The notes beneath the pieces were generated by a model that worked only from the letters and a program-made list of their open reading frames with translations, was not told the origin of the DNA and searched no databases. 64,000 bases of DNA from the NCBI GenBank assembly GCA_002007745.1, contig CP019882.1:868001-932000 (forward strand). Direction: 5' to 3'. Source of the stretch: Mycolicibacterium litorale (GTDB lineage: Bacteria > Actinomycetota > Actinomycetes > Mycobacteriales > Mycobacteriaceae). The translations under genes and the position numbers were made by a program. This document shows positions 37,059 to 45,545 of the stretch, one piece after another; positions within the stretch are counted from its first letter, which is position 1; each line of letters starts with the position of its first letter.

Positions 37059-38040
37059 TGACGGTATCGCTGGACGACCTGCTCGAACGCCTGCACATCG
37101 TCGCGTTGCCGATGCGGGTGCGCTTCCGCGGCATCACGTTGCGCGAAGTGGCCCTGATCGACGGTCCGAACGGGTGGGGCGAGTTCGGTGCGTTCGTTGA
37201 GTATGAGCCGCCCGAAGCGGCGTACTGGCTGGCCTCTGCCATCGAATCCGCTTACGGCACAAGGCCGGTGACGCGGCGTGACCGGATTCCGATTAACGCG
37301 ACGGTGCCCGCGGTGCCTGCGGCTCAGGTGCCCGAGGTGCTGGCCCGCTTCCCCGGCGCGCTGACGGCGAAGGTGAAGGTGGCCGAGCCGGGGCAGACGC
37401 TGGCCGACGACGTCGCCCGGGTGGACGCGGTGCGCGCGACGATCCCCACGGTGCGGGTGGACGCCAACGGCGGGTGGACGGTCGATCAGGCGGTGGCCGC
37501 CGCGGCCGCCCTGACCGAGCACGGGGCGCTGGAGTATCTCGAGCAGCCGTGCGCGTCGGTGTCGGAACTGGCCGAGGTGCGCCGCCGGGTGAATGTCGCG
37601 GTCGCCGCCGACGAGAGCATCCGTAAGGCGTCGGACCCGTTGGCGGTGGTACGCGCCCGGGCCGCCGACATCGCGGTGCTCAAGGTCGCTCCGCTGGGGG
37701 AGTGGGCGCGCTGCTGGACATCGCGGCTGCCATCGACATCCCGGTGGTGATCTCTTCGGCGCTGGATTCGGCGGTGGGCATCGCGGCGGGGTTGGCGGCG
37801 GCGGCCGCATTGCCGCGCCTCGAGCACGCCTGCGGCCTGGGCACCGGAGGGTTGTTCGTCGAGGACGTCTTCGACGTCACGCCCGTCGAGGGCTGCCTGC
37901 CCGTCGGCGACATCGCGCCCGACCCGGCGCGACTGTCGGCGCTCGCCGCGCCGTCCGCTCGCCGCGACTGGTGGATCGACCGGGTTCGCGCGTGCTTCCC
38001 CCTCGCCCAAACCGACAAACGGCAGGACAATCGCGAGTAG
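37058..38040 (+). CDS. menC: o-Succinylbenzoate synthase MenC, frameshifted
   Basis: An enolase-superfamily dehydratase that makes o-succinylbenzoate. The barrel metal ligands are visible in VRVDANGGW, YLEQPC and VAADES, with AVLKVAPLG holding the second lysine. After that the frame is lost; VGALLDIAAAIDIPVV and LEHACGLGTG continue one frame over to TAG 38040. One additional G in the five-base run 37696-37700 restores a 327-residue protein, close to the 326 residues of Rv0553. A sequence error is the likely cause. Confidence 0.87.
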
Positions 38041-38070
38041 ATCGCGGCATAACGTCGACTTCGACGCCAC

Positions 38071-38634
38071 TCAGCCCGCGGTCAGCCCCTTGAGTTCGGT
38101 CACCGCCGCGCGCACGTGGTGCGCCAGGTCGCGCTCGTCGTCCGCCGCGATCCACTGGTCGAACGCCAGCTTGAACATCGCACCGCCGGCCTCGGCGGCC
38201 AGTCGCGCCGTCGTATCCGGGACACCGCGCCGGCGCAACCCGTCGGCCAGCGCCTCGCTGAGCGCGGCGAGCTTGATCAGCTCGCGTTCCCGCAACGCCG
38301 GGTTGGCCGACACCACCGCTTGGCGTAGCCGGGACCGCTCGCGGCGGCCGGCGAAGAAAGCGGCGGCCTGCTCCAACGCTGCACTCACCGCTTCCAGCGG
38401 TGACGCCGAATCAGGGGCCGAGGCAACCGCGGTGATCAGTTGATCGAGCAGCGGACGCTGCCCGCCGAAGAGCACCTCGCGCTTGTCGGCGAAGTACCGG
38501 AAGAACGTCCGCTCGGTCAGTCCGGCGCGCTCGGCGATCTCGGCGACCGTGGTCTGGTCGAATCCTCGCTCGGTGTACAGCGCAAGGGCAGCCTCCTGCA
38601 GGCGGCCCTCGGCGTCCGGTTCCCAGCGAGCCAT
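38071..38634 (-). CDS. TetR family transcriptional regulator (divergent)
   Basis: A 187-residue repressor. The helix-turn-helix covers residues 8-52 with TTVAEIAERAGLTERTFFRYFADKREVLF. The C-terminal domain is helical with many alanines. It is divergent from the SDR gene at 38710; the 75-base gap contains two near-identical 17-base sites, so it most likely represses both promoters. Confidence 0.9.
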   Translation of the reverse strand: MARWEPDAEGRLQEAALALYTERGFDQTTVAEIAERAGLTERTFFRYFADKREVLFGGQRPLLDQLITAVASAPDSASPLEAVSAALEQAAAFFAGRRERSRLRQAVVSANPALRERELIKLAALSEALADGLRRRGVPDTTARLAAEAGGAMFKLAFDQWIAADDERDLAHHVRAAVTELKGLTAG

Positions 38635-38651
38635 GCCGGAATATTACCGGC

Positions 38652-38697
38652 ATGACAGTCGCTGACATCATCGCACGTTGATGACAGCGACTGACAT
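38652..38697. promoter_or_regulatory. Twin TetR operators
   Basis: Two 17-base sites, 38652-38668 and 38681-38697, both of the form ATGACAG-N3-CTGACAT, with start points 29 bases apart. Each has a CAG-N3-CTG palindromic core. They lie between the tetR start and the SDR start, covering where both promoters must be. Confidence 0.65.
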
Positions 38698-38709
38698 GGA
38701 GGTTCTGCG

Positions 38710-39603
38710 ATGAAGATCTTCGTTACCGGAGCATCGGGCTGGGTAGGTTCGGCGGTGGTACCCGAGTTGATGTCGGCGGGCCACGACGTAATCGGATTGG
38801 CCCGATCCGACGCGTCCGCTGACGCACTCGCCGCACGGGGCGCCTCGGTCCACCGGGGTGACCTCAACGATGAGGAGAGCCTGCGCCGTGGTGCCGCCGC
38901 CGCCGATGCGGTCATCCATCTCGCGTTCCGCCACGACTTCGACAATTTCGCGCAGGGCTGCGAACTCGACCGCCGCGCCATCACCGCGCTCGGCCAGACC
39001 CTGGCCGGATCCGATCGGCCGCTGGTCGTCACCAACGGCACGGCCGGGCATGCGCCCGGTCACGTGCTGACCGAGGATCAGCCCGCCACCTCGCAGTCAC
39101 CCCGGACCTCTGAGCATACGGCGCTGGCCTTCGCCGACCAGGGTGTGCGGGTGTCGATCGTGCGGTTGGCTCCCTCGGTGCACGGCACGGGCGACTACGG
39201 CTTCGTCCCCCGGTTGATCGATATCGCCCGCGACACGGGTGTGGCGGCCTATATAGGCGACGGTGTCAATCGGTGGTCGGCCGTGCACCGCGACGACGCC
39301 GCGGCGCTGTTCCGGCTCGCCGTCGAAGCGGCGCCCACCGGGACCATCCTGCATGCGGTCGCCGAGGAGGGCGTGCCCACCCGCGTGATCGCCGAGACCA
39401 TCGGTCGACAGCTCGACATCCCGGTCACCAGCATCCCCGCGGAGGACACCTTCGGCCACTTCGGTTGGATCGGTGCATTTTTCGGCCTCGACATGCCGGC
39501 CAACAGCGCCCTCACCCGCCAAAGGTTCGGCTGGCAGCCCACCGGTCCCGGTCTGATCGAGGATCTCGAACAGGGCTCCTACTTCGCTGTCGAAACCGTC
39601 TGA
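38710..39603 (+). CDS. NAD(P)-dependent SDR/epimerase (TetR-controlled)
   Basis: A 297-residue atypical extended SDR. TGASGWVGSAVVPELM is at residues 6-21 and HRGDLNDEESL binds the adenine side; the usual YxxxK is replaced by SEHTALAF. A GGAGG ribosome-binding site precedes ATG 38710. It probably reduces or isomerises a small xenobiotic, as do similar TetR-linked reductases. It is followed closely by an F420-dependent enzyme. Confidence 0.82.
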   Translation: MKIFVTGASGWVGSAVVPELMSAGHDVIGLARSDASADALAARGASVHRGDLNDEESLRRGAAAADAVIHLAFRHDFDNFAQGCELDRRAITALGQTLAGSDRPLVVTNGTAGHAPGHVLTEDQPATSQSPRTSEHTALAFADQGVRVSIVRLAPSVHGTGDYGFVPRLIDIARDTGVAAYIGDGVNRWSAVHRDDAAALFRLAVEAAPTGTILHAVAEEGVPTRVIAETIGRQLDIPVTSIPAEDTFGHFGWIGAFFGLDMPANSALTRQRFGWQPTGPGLIEDLEQGSYFAVETV

Positions 39604-39614
39604 GAGGAGATCTC

Positions 39615-40535
39615 ATGCATGCAGGCATCATGATCCCGGCCGACCGGACCGCGGACAACCTGGTCGACGATGTCTCGGCGAAGGCCGGCGCCGCCGTCGG
39701 TGCCGGAGTCCGGCAGCTGTGGATATCGCAGCAGTTCGACTTCGACGCCGTCACGTTGGCCGCTCTGGTGGGATCAGCCAATCCCGGTGTCGGAGTGGGC
39801 ACTTCGGTAGTGCCGATCAACCCGCGTCACCCGCTGGTGCTGGCCACCGCGGTGCAGACCGCGCAGGCCGCGACCCACGGTAACTTCACCCTCGGCCTCG
39901 GTCTGGGAGTGGCGTTCCTCGAAGAGCGCGTCTACGGGTTGCCGTGGGCACACACCATCGCGCGGCTGCAGGAATACCTGGCCGTCCTCAACGCGATCCG
40001 AGACGGAAACCCCCTCGACCACCACGGCACCCATCTGACCGCGGTCGACCCGCAAGTACTGCCGGTCGCCCTGGCGGGATCCACTCGGTTCCCGATCCTG
40101 GTCGCCGCGATGGGCCCACAGGCGTTGCGGGTCACCGGTGAATGGGCCGACGGCACAATCGTTGCCAACACCGGACCGCGAACCATCGAGAGTTTCATCG
40201 TGCCCACCATCGCCAGGGCCGCTGCCCAGGCCGGCCGGCCCACCCCACGGGTGGTGACCATGGTGAGCGTGGCGATCACCGACGACATCGAGGCTGCGCG
40301 CGCTGACATCGCGCCTCGCCTGGCCCTCTACGATTCGATCCCGTCCTATCAGAAGGTCCTTGCCCGCGAGGGCGTTTCCGCCAGCGTCGACCTCGCCGCG
40401 ATCGGCACCGAGGAAACCGTCGCCAAGACTCTGCGCGGATATCTCGACGCCGGCGCCACCGAACTCATCGTGATGCCGCAGCAGACCGGCCCCGCTGACC
40501 TCGAGCGCATCTACCGCCTCACGGCCGGCCTGTAG
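39615..40535 (+). CDS. LLM-class F420-dependent oxidoreductase
   Basis: A 306-residue TIM-barrel enzyme of the luciferase-like family. Motifs: LWISQQFDFDAVTLAALVGS, GNFTLGLGLG, and ATELIVMPQQ near the end, matching the F420-binding TIGR03564-type subgroup. ATG 39615 lies 11 bases after the SDR stop behind GAGAGGAGA. It forms an operon with the SDR under the TetR operators. Confidence 0.83.
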   Translation: MHAGIMIPADRTADNLVDDVSAKAGAAVGAGVRQLWISQQFDFDAVTLAALVGSANPGVGVGTSVVPINPRHPLVLATAVQTAQAATHGNFTLGLGLGVAFLEERVYGLPWAHTIARLQEYLAVLNAIRDGNPLDHHGTHLTAVDPQVLPVALAGSTRFPILVAAMGPQALRVTGEWADGTIVANTGPRTIESFIVPTIARAAAQAGRPTPRVVTMVSVAITDDIEAARADIAPRLALYDSIPSYQKVLAREGVSASVDLAAIGTEETVAKTLRGYLDAGATELIVMPQQTGPADLERIYRLTAGL

Positions 40536-40568
40536 CTGTGCTCACGTGTGGTCGGGGACACCGCTGGC

Positions 40569-41231
40569 TCACCCTCTGTCGAACGAGAGTTGCTCCAGTC
40601 CACAGTCCAGTGGCGGCGCGATGGAGGTGCGGGTGAGAACGGTGGCCACCACCCACATGAACAGCGCGACGCCGGCGGCGCCCGGATCCGGCTCGCCCTT
40701 CGCGCGCTCGCCCACATAGCTGGCGCGACCCATGCGGGCACGCATGGAGGCGGTCGCGTGCGCGCCGTCGGCAGCCGCAGCAGCGGCGGCGGCGAAATCG
40801 CCGGTGTCGCGCAGGGATTCCACCGCGGGAGCCAGCGCGTCGACCATGGTTCGGTCCCCGACTGCGGCCTCGCCGACGCGCGTGATCGCCGAGAGGCCGG
40901 CCGCCAACCCGGTAGCCCATCCGTCGACCGAATCCGGCGCGTCGGCCACCGCGACGGCGATCTCGGTGAACAGCAGGCCCAGCAGTGGACCGGACGTGCC
41001 GCCGACGTCGTCGAGGAACACTGCCCCGAGAACGCTCAGTGGTGATGCCGACGCGTTCGAGAGCCGCTCGACGGCCGCGGTGACTCCGCCGCGCAGGTTG
41101 TCGCCGAAGTCGCCATCGCCGCTGTGCTGATCGAACCGGGTGAGGGAGTCGTGGGCGAGCGCGACCGCGGCGGCGAACCCGGTCACGATCTCACGCTCGA
41201 GATCCGCTTCGCTGCCATCGAGAGCGCTCAC
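40569..41231 (-). CDS. dhaL: Dihydroxyacetone kinase-type subunit L (DhaL)
   Basis: A 220-residue all-helical ATP-binding subunit. The Mg-ADP-binding aspartates lie in HSGDGDFGDNL near residue 40; GGTSGPLLG and the DPGAAG segment complete the nucleotide lid. GTG 41231 overlaps the dhaK stop (GTGA). DhaL is separate here and no DhaM phosphotransferase gene is present in the window, so it should use ATP directly or a distant DhaM. It belongs to the catabolic island 40569-46898. Confidence 0.85.
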   Translation of the reverse strand: MSALDGSEADLEREIVTGFAAAVALAHDSLTRFDQHSGDGDFGDNLRGGVTAAVERLSNASASPLSVLGAVFLDDVGGTSGPLLGLLFTEIAVAVADAPDSVDGWATGLAAGLSAITRVGEAAVGDRTMVDALAPAVESLRDTGDFAAAAAAAADGAHATASMRARMGRASYVGERAKGEPDPGAAGVALFMWVVATVLTRTSIAPPLDCGLEQLSFDRG

Positions 41232-42277
41232 TGCTGTCTCCGTTCTGTCGACGTCGTCACCAACCGGTTCGGGAAGGCGGGTGTGAACGCCGGCGCATCC
41301 CACAAGGCGAGCAGTTCGGCATCGGCCATCGTCACCGTGATGGAGAAGCCCCGCATGTCCAGGGCCGGGACGTAGTCTCCGACCAGATTGCCGACCACTC
41401 GTCGGCCGCGCAGCTCGATCTCGCGCGCGGCGTACTCGAATATGACGTTGAGTTCCAACAGCGTGACGGCGCCGAGTCCGTTGACGATCACGATGGCATC
41501 AGCCCCGTCGGGCAAAGCATTGAGGACTTCGCCGGTCATGCGCCGCACCAATTCTGGCGTTGCCGGGCGAGCCAGCGAAGAAGCGGCGCGTTCGCCGTGA
41601 ATCCCGACGCCGTATTCGAGTTCGCCGGGTTCCAGCTCGAACGCCGGCCTGCCGCTGTGTATCGCGGTCTGCGCCTGCGACGCGACCGCCAGGCTTCTGG
41701 TGACGGAGGCGACGCGCGTGCCGAGTTCTACCAGATCGTCGAGGCCGGCACCGTCATCGGCGGCGGCGCCGAGGACCTTCTCGACGACGACCGTCCCGGC
41801 GGTGCCCCGTCGGCCCGTGGCCGTGTCTGCGCTGTCGGTCGCGATGTCGTCATCGACGAGCACGCGGCGGACCTCGATGCCCTCCAACCGGAGCCGCTCG
41901 GCGGCGATGCCGAAGTTGATTCGGTCGCCGGTGTAGTTCTTGACAATATGCAGTACGCCCTGTTCGCCCGCGACATGCCGGCTGGCTTCCAGAACCTGCC
42001 GATTGTGCGGGGAGGCGAAGACCTTGCCGGGCGCCACCGCGTCGAGCATGCCCTCGCCGAGGAAGCCGGCATGTAGCGGCTCGTGGCCCGAGCCGCCGCC
42101 GGACACGAGTCCGACCGTCCGACGGCCATTGCGGTGCCGTGCGGTGAAGAACGTTGGTGACTCGTGCAGCTCGACGAAGTCACTGTTCGCGCGCGCGAAC
42201 CCACACAGCGCAACCGGAACCGGATCGCCATCCTCGGGATGGAAGTGACCCATCGCTTCTGCGGTCTCTGATGACAT
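41228..42277 (-). CDS. dhaK: Dihydroxyacetone kinase-type subunit K (DhaK)
   Basis: A 349-residue substrate-binding subunit. GLVSGGGSGHEP near residue 60 and HIVKNYTGD bind the ketone phosphate end. GVGIHGE holds the histidine (about 227) that bonds the substrate carbonyl. Family members phosphorylate dihydroxyacetone, glyceraldehyde or C4 ketoses such as erythrulose (known in M. smegmatis for fused kinases). It is divergent from the DapA-family gene, 122 bases apart, with an operator between. Confidence 0.87.
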   Translation of the reverse strand: MSSETAEAMGHFHPEDGDPVPVALCGFARANSDFVELHESPTFFTARHRNGRRTVGLVSGGGSGHEPLHAGFLGEGMLDAVAPGKVFASPHNRQVLEASRHVAGEQGVLHIVKNYTGDRINFGIAAERLRLEGIEVRRVLVDDDIATDSADTATGRRGTAGTVVVEKVLGAAADDGAGLDDLVELGTRVASVTRSLAVASQAQTAIHSGRPAFELEPGELEYGVGIHGERAASSLARPATPELVRRMTGEVLNALPDGADAIVIVNGLGAVTLLELNVIFEYAAREIELRGRRVVGNLVGDYVPALDMRGFSITVTMADAELLALWDAPAFTPAFPNRLVTTSTERRQQ

Positions 42278-42350
42278 TGCCGTCCTTAGGTTTTGGTGCC
42301 CGCGGGCGCCACGACCGCCAATCCGCGAGCTGGCCAAATCGCAACTGGTG

Positions 42351-42367
42351 ATCTAATGTATCAGATA
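42351..42367. promoter_or_regulatory. Candidate GntR operator, site 1
   Basis: ATCTAATGTATCAGATA, which includes the perfect palindrome GTATCAGATAC (running one base further to C). It agrees at 14 of 17 bases with site 2 at 45487. It lies between the dhaK and DapA-family starts, able to control both directions. Confidence 0.6.
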
Positions 42368-42399
42368 CCAGATGGGCCAATCGACGAATGCGAGGACCT

Positions 42400-43287
42400 G
42401 TGAAGCATGTGCCCTTGGGCGGGATGATTTCCACCGTTGTCACCCCGTTCCGTGAAGACGACACCATCGATCTCGACCTCCTGCGGGCCGAAGTCCGCTA
42501 TCTGCTGGATGCGGGTGTCACCGCCATTTGCGCCTGCGGCAGCACCGGGGAGGGGCAAACCCTCTCTCTGGAGGAAAGCAAAGCCATCTGTGAGGTGGTC
42601 GTCGACGAGGTGGCCGGCACGGTGCCGGTCATCGGCGGCGTGATCCAGAACTCGACAGCACAGGCCATCCGCTACTCGCTGGCCCTCAAGGAGGCTGGTG
42701 TGGACGCGCTGCAGGTGACGCCGGTGCACTACGTGTTCGCGCCCTCGCCGGCCGAGACCGTCGAGCACTACCGGCTGGTCGGTGAGGCTGCTGACCTGCC
42801 GATCATCCTGTACAACGTCGTCCCGTGGGCCCTCGTCCCGCTCGAGACCATCAAGATGATCGCCGACGTCCCGCAGGTCGTGGCGATCAAGCAGAGCGGC
42901 GGCAATATGCACCTGCTCGTGGACTTGCTCGCCGATGTCAGCGACCGGTTCGTCATCCTGGCGGCTCTCGACAATCTGCACTATCCGGCCTTCACGCTGG
43001 GTGCGCACGGCGCTCTGGCGGCCATCCCGACCGTGACCCCTCATCTGTCGGTGGAGTTGTGGGACGCCACCCAGAAGGGCGACCACGAGTTGGCCCGGCA
43101 GTTGCACCTGCGGGTGTTGACGGTGTGGCGCGCTATCGACGGCCCGAATCTGCCCGCGCTGCTCAAGGAGGCACTTCGCTTGCAGGGTCGCAATGGCGGC
43201 CTACCCCGCAAGCCCTTCGCGCCGGCGACACCCGAGGACACTCGTCGAATTGAAAGGGCGCTGCGCACTGCTAATCTGATCGATTAG
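42400..43287 (+). CDS. DapA-family Schiff-base lyase/dehydratase
   Basis: A 295-residue TIM barrel of the dihydrodipicolinate synthase/N-acetylneuraminate lyase family. The carboxylate-binding GSTGEGQ, the catalytic Tyr138 in ILYNVVPW and the Schiff-base Lys164 in VAIKQSGG are intact. GTG 42400 has AGGA just upstream; ATG 42388 lacks one. It is unlikely to be DapA itself given the GntR, aldehyde dehydrogenase and kinase neighbours. Likely alternatives are a 2-keto-3-deoxy sugar acid aldolase or dehydratase. Confidence 0.83.
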   Translation: MKHVPLGGMISTVVTPFREDDTIDLDLLRAEVRYLLDAGVTAICACGSTGEGQTLSLEESKAICEVVVDEVAGTVPVIGGVIQNSTAQAIRYSLALKEAGVDALQVTPVHYVFAPSPAETVEHYRLVGEAADLPIILYNVVPWALVPLETIKMIADVPQVVAIKQSGGNMHLLVDLLADVSDRFVILAALDNLHYPAFTLGAHGALAAIPTVTPHLSVELWDATQKGDHELARQLHLRVLTVWRAIDGPNLPALLKEALRLQGRNGGLPRKPFAPATPEDTRRIERALRTANLID

Positions 43288-43314
43288 ACATCAGTTGCTG
43301 AGAACGGAGCGCCC

Positions 43315-43998
43315 GTGAGCATCTCGCCGCCTGCGCCGCAAGATTTGATGGTCGAATCCATTGCGGATCAGCTGTATCGAGTTCTTCGGGATCGCATCGT
43401 CACCGGTGCGTACGCGCCAGGTGACCGCCTGGACCCGCAGGCGGTCGCCCGGGAGTTCGGGGTGTCCCGGACGCCCGTGCGGGACGCCATCGCTCAGCTA
43501 GACCATGACCAGCTGATCGAAACCCGGCCGCGCTCGGGCACTTTCGTTGCTCGGCCGGGTGTTCGTGACGTGCACGAGGTGTGCCAGTTGCGCAAAGGCA
43601 TCGAATGGGTGGCCACCGGCGTCGCCGCCACGACGATGCCGTTGAGCAAGATCGCCGACCTTCGAGCAGAAGCGGAAGAGGCTCTGGTGGCTCTGCGTGA
43701 AGGCGATTACGAGCCGTTCTTCCACAGCGATCTGCGCCTGCACCGCGAGATCGTCGCCGAAACCGGAAACGTGCGCATGATGCGGGCCCGCGGGTCGGTG
43801 GAACCGTTCATCGCGTGGCTGCGGATCCTGGGCGCTACGGGTCCACATCGCGCGGAGGGTTCGACCGTCCGGCACCTGCAGATTCTCGACGCCATGGCGG
43901 CGCGCGACGTGGCCGCGGCACAGCAAGCCGCCGCCATCCACCTCGACGAGGTCGAGGAATGGACGACGGCAGACATGACGAAGTCCGCCTCTGACTGA
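43315..43998 (+). CDS. GntR-family regulator (FCD subgroup)
   Basis: A 227-residue regulator. The winged helix (about 12-80) contains RIVTGAYAPGDRLDPQAVAREFGVSRTPVRDAI; the C-terminal FCD helical domain has the metal/ligand histidine in SDLRLHREIV. FCD regulators usually bind a sugar acid or carboxylate. It is placed between the lyase and the aldehyde dehydrogenase genes and is probably the repressor acting at the two matching operators. Confidence 0.87.
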   Translation: MSISPPAPQDLMVESIADQLYRVLRDRIVTGAYAPGDRLDPQAVAREFGVSRTPVRDAIAQLDHDQLIETRPRSGTFVARPGVRDVHEVCQLRKGIEWVATGVAATTMPLSKIADLRAEAEEALVALREGDYEPFFHSDLRLHREIVAETGNVRMMRARGSVEPFIAWLRILGATGPHRAEGSTVRHLQILDAMAARDVAAAQQAAAIHLDEVEEWTTADMTKSASD

Positions 43999-44036
43999 GA
44001 CGTCCGAGGCGGCAGCACAGAAAGGCTTCCGTCACG

Positions 44037-45431
44037 ATGACGACTCCCACCGAAACGACTACCTCAACACTGGACGCGGTTCTCACAGCGGCCGCCGCCG
44101 CAGCCCGGTCCCTGGACCGCACACCCGCCGCGGGGCGCGCAGCCTGGCTGCGTGCGGTCGCCGATCGACTCGACGACGCGGCGGACAGCCTGGTGCCGAT
44201 CGCCATTCGCGAAACGCACCTGCCGGAGCCTCGACTGCGTGGTGAACTCGTGCGCACCACTTTCCAGGCCCGTCTGCTGGCGGAGGCCGTCGAGCAGGGC
44301 TGGCACGCCGACATCCGCATCGACATCGCCGATCCCCAGTGGCCGATGGGACCGCGCCCAGACCTGCGCCGCACCACGGTGGCCCTGGGCCCGGTCGTGG
44401 TGTTCGCCGCGAGCAACTTCCCGTTCGCATTCTCGGTATTCGGCGGTGACACCGCCAGCGCGCTGGCCGCCGGATGTCCGGTTATCGTCAAGACCCATCC
44501 TGGACACCCCGAATTGTCCGCTGCCACAGCCGATGTGGTCAGCAGTGCGTTGGCAGGCCTGGCACCGGCAGGCGCATTCGCCACCATCTCCTCTGATGAG
44601 GATGGTGCCACCGCCCTCGCGGATCCCCGGATTAAAGCGGGTGCCTTCACCGGGTCCACTCGGGTGGGAAGGATCCTGTTCGACATCGCTTCCCAACGGC
44701 CGCAACCGATCCCGTTCTTCGGGGAGCTGGGCTCGACCAACCCGGTGGTCGTCACGCTCGACGGCTGGCGCACTCGCGCCGATGACATCGCCCGGGAGTT
44801 CGCCGAATCGGTCTCCCTGGGTGCCGGTCAGTTCTGCACCAAGCCCGGCGTCCTCATCGTGCCCGACGCCGATGATTTCATCGCCCGCACGCCTGACGTG
44901 ATCGTCGGCGAGATGCTCAATCCGCGTATCGCCCAGGCCTTCGCCGCGTCCGCGAACTCGCTGTCGGAGTTGGTGGGTCCGCCGACAGCCGCGGCTACCG
45001 GGCGGGCATTCCAGGGGCCGGTTCCGCTGTTTCGCGTCACATCTGCGCAAGCCGTTCAGACACCCCAGATCCTCGAACACGAGGTCTTCGGCCCCGCGGC
45101 GTTGATCGTCGAATACCGCGACGCCGCCGATGCGCTTGCCGTCGTCGACGCCGTCGGCGGTCAACTGACGGGAACCGTGATCGGTGCCAACGAACCGGAT
45201 GAGCAAGCGCTGGAATTGATCCCGCGGCTGGCCGAACACGTCGGCCGGGTGCTGTGGAACCAGTGGCCCACCGGCGTCTCGGTGACCCCCGCCCAACAGC
45301 ACGGTGGGCCCTATCCCGCCAGCACCGCGCCGCACACCACCTCGGTGGGCACCGCCGCCATCGCTCGGTTCCGACGTCCGGTCGCGTACCAGAACGTGCC
45401 GGCCGCAGCTCTGCCTGCAGAGCTGCGGTAG
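44037..45431 (+). CDS. NADP-dependent aldehyde dehydrogenase (2,5-dioxovalerate dehydrogenase-like)
   Basis: A 464-residue enzyme with catalytic Glu230 in PFFGELGSTNP and nucleophile Cys267 in GAGQFCTKPG. VVFAASNFPFAFSVFGGDTASALAAG and GSTRVGRILFD match the subgroup that oxidises alpha-ketoglutarate semialdehyde in sugar-acid and hydroxyproline catabolism. ATG 44037 follows the GntR stop by 38 bases. An oxidation of a lyase product is the natural role here. Confidence 0.85.
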   Translation: MTTPTETTTSTLDAVLTAAAAAARSLDRTPAAGRAAWLRAVADRLDDAADSLVPIAIRETHLPEPRLRGELVRTTFQARLLAEAVEQGWHADIRIDIADPQWPMGPRPDLRRTTVALGPVVVFAASNFPFAFSVFGGDTASALAAGCPVIVKTHPGHPELSAATADVVSSALAGLAPAGAFATISSDEDGATALADPRIKAGAFTGSTRVGRILFDIASQRPQPIPFFGELGSTNPVVVTLDGWRTRADDIAREFAESVSLGAGQFCTKPGVLIVPDADDFIARTPDVIVGEMLNPRIAQAFAASANSLSELVGPPTAAATGRAFQGPVPLFRVTSAQAVQTPQILEHEVFGPAALIVEYRDAADALAVVDAVGGQLTGTVIGANEPDEQALELIPRLAEHVGRVLWNQWPTGVSVTPAQQHGGPYPASTAPHTTSVGTAAIARFRRPVAYQNVPAAALPAELR

Positions 45432-45486
45432 CCGGGGGTCGGCCCGGGCCCCGGGGGTGTTGCCCCAGTCACGATCGAGGGCTAGC

Positions 45487-45503
45487 ATCTGATGCATCAC
45501 ATA
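45487..45503. promoter_or_regulatory. Candidate GntR operator, site 2
   Basis: ATCTGATGCATCACATA, containing the perfect palindrome TGATGCATCA. It matches site 1 (42351) in 14 of 17 bases and lies 43-59 bases before the transporter start. Confidence 0.6.
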
Positions 45504-45545
45504 TTAACTACAGGCATTGTCGCCTTGACCGAGCCAGGGGAGTTC

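Noticed and set aside
42400..43287. Biosynthetic dihydrodipicolinate synthase (dapA)
   Set aside because: Catalytic residues fit the superfamily, but the neighbours are catabolic and the lysine context differs (IKQSGG rather than the usual IKD/IKE form); lysine synthesis genes are absent here.
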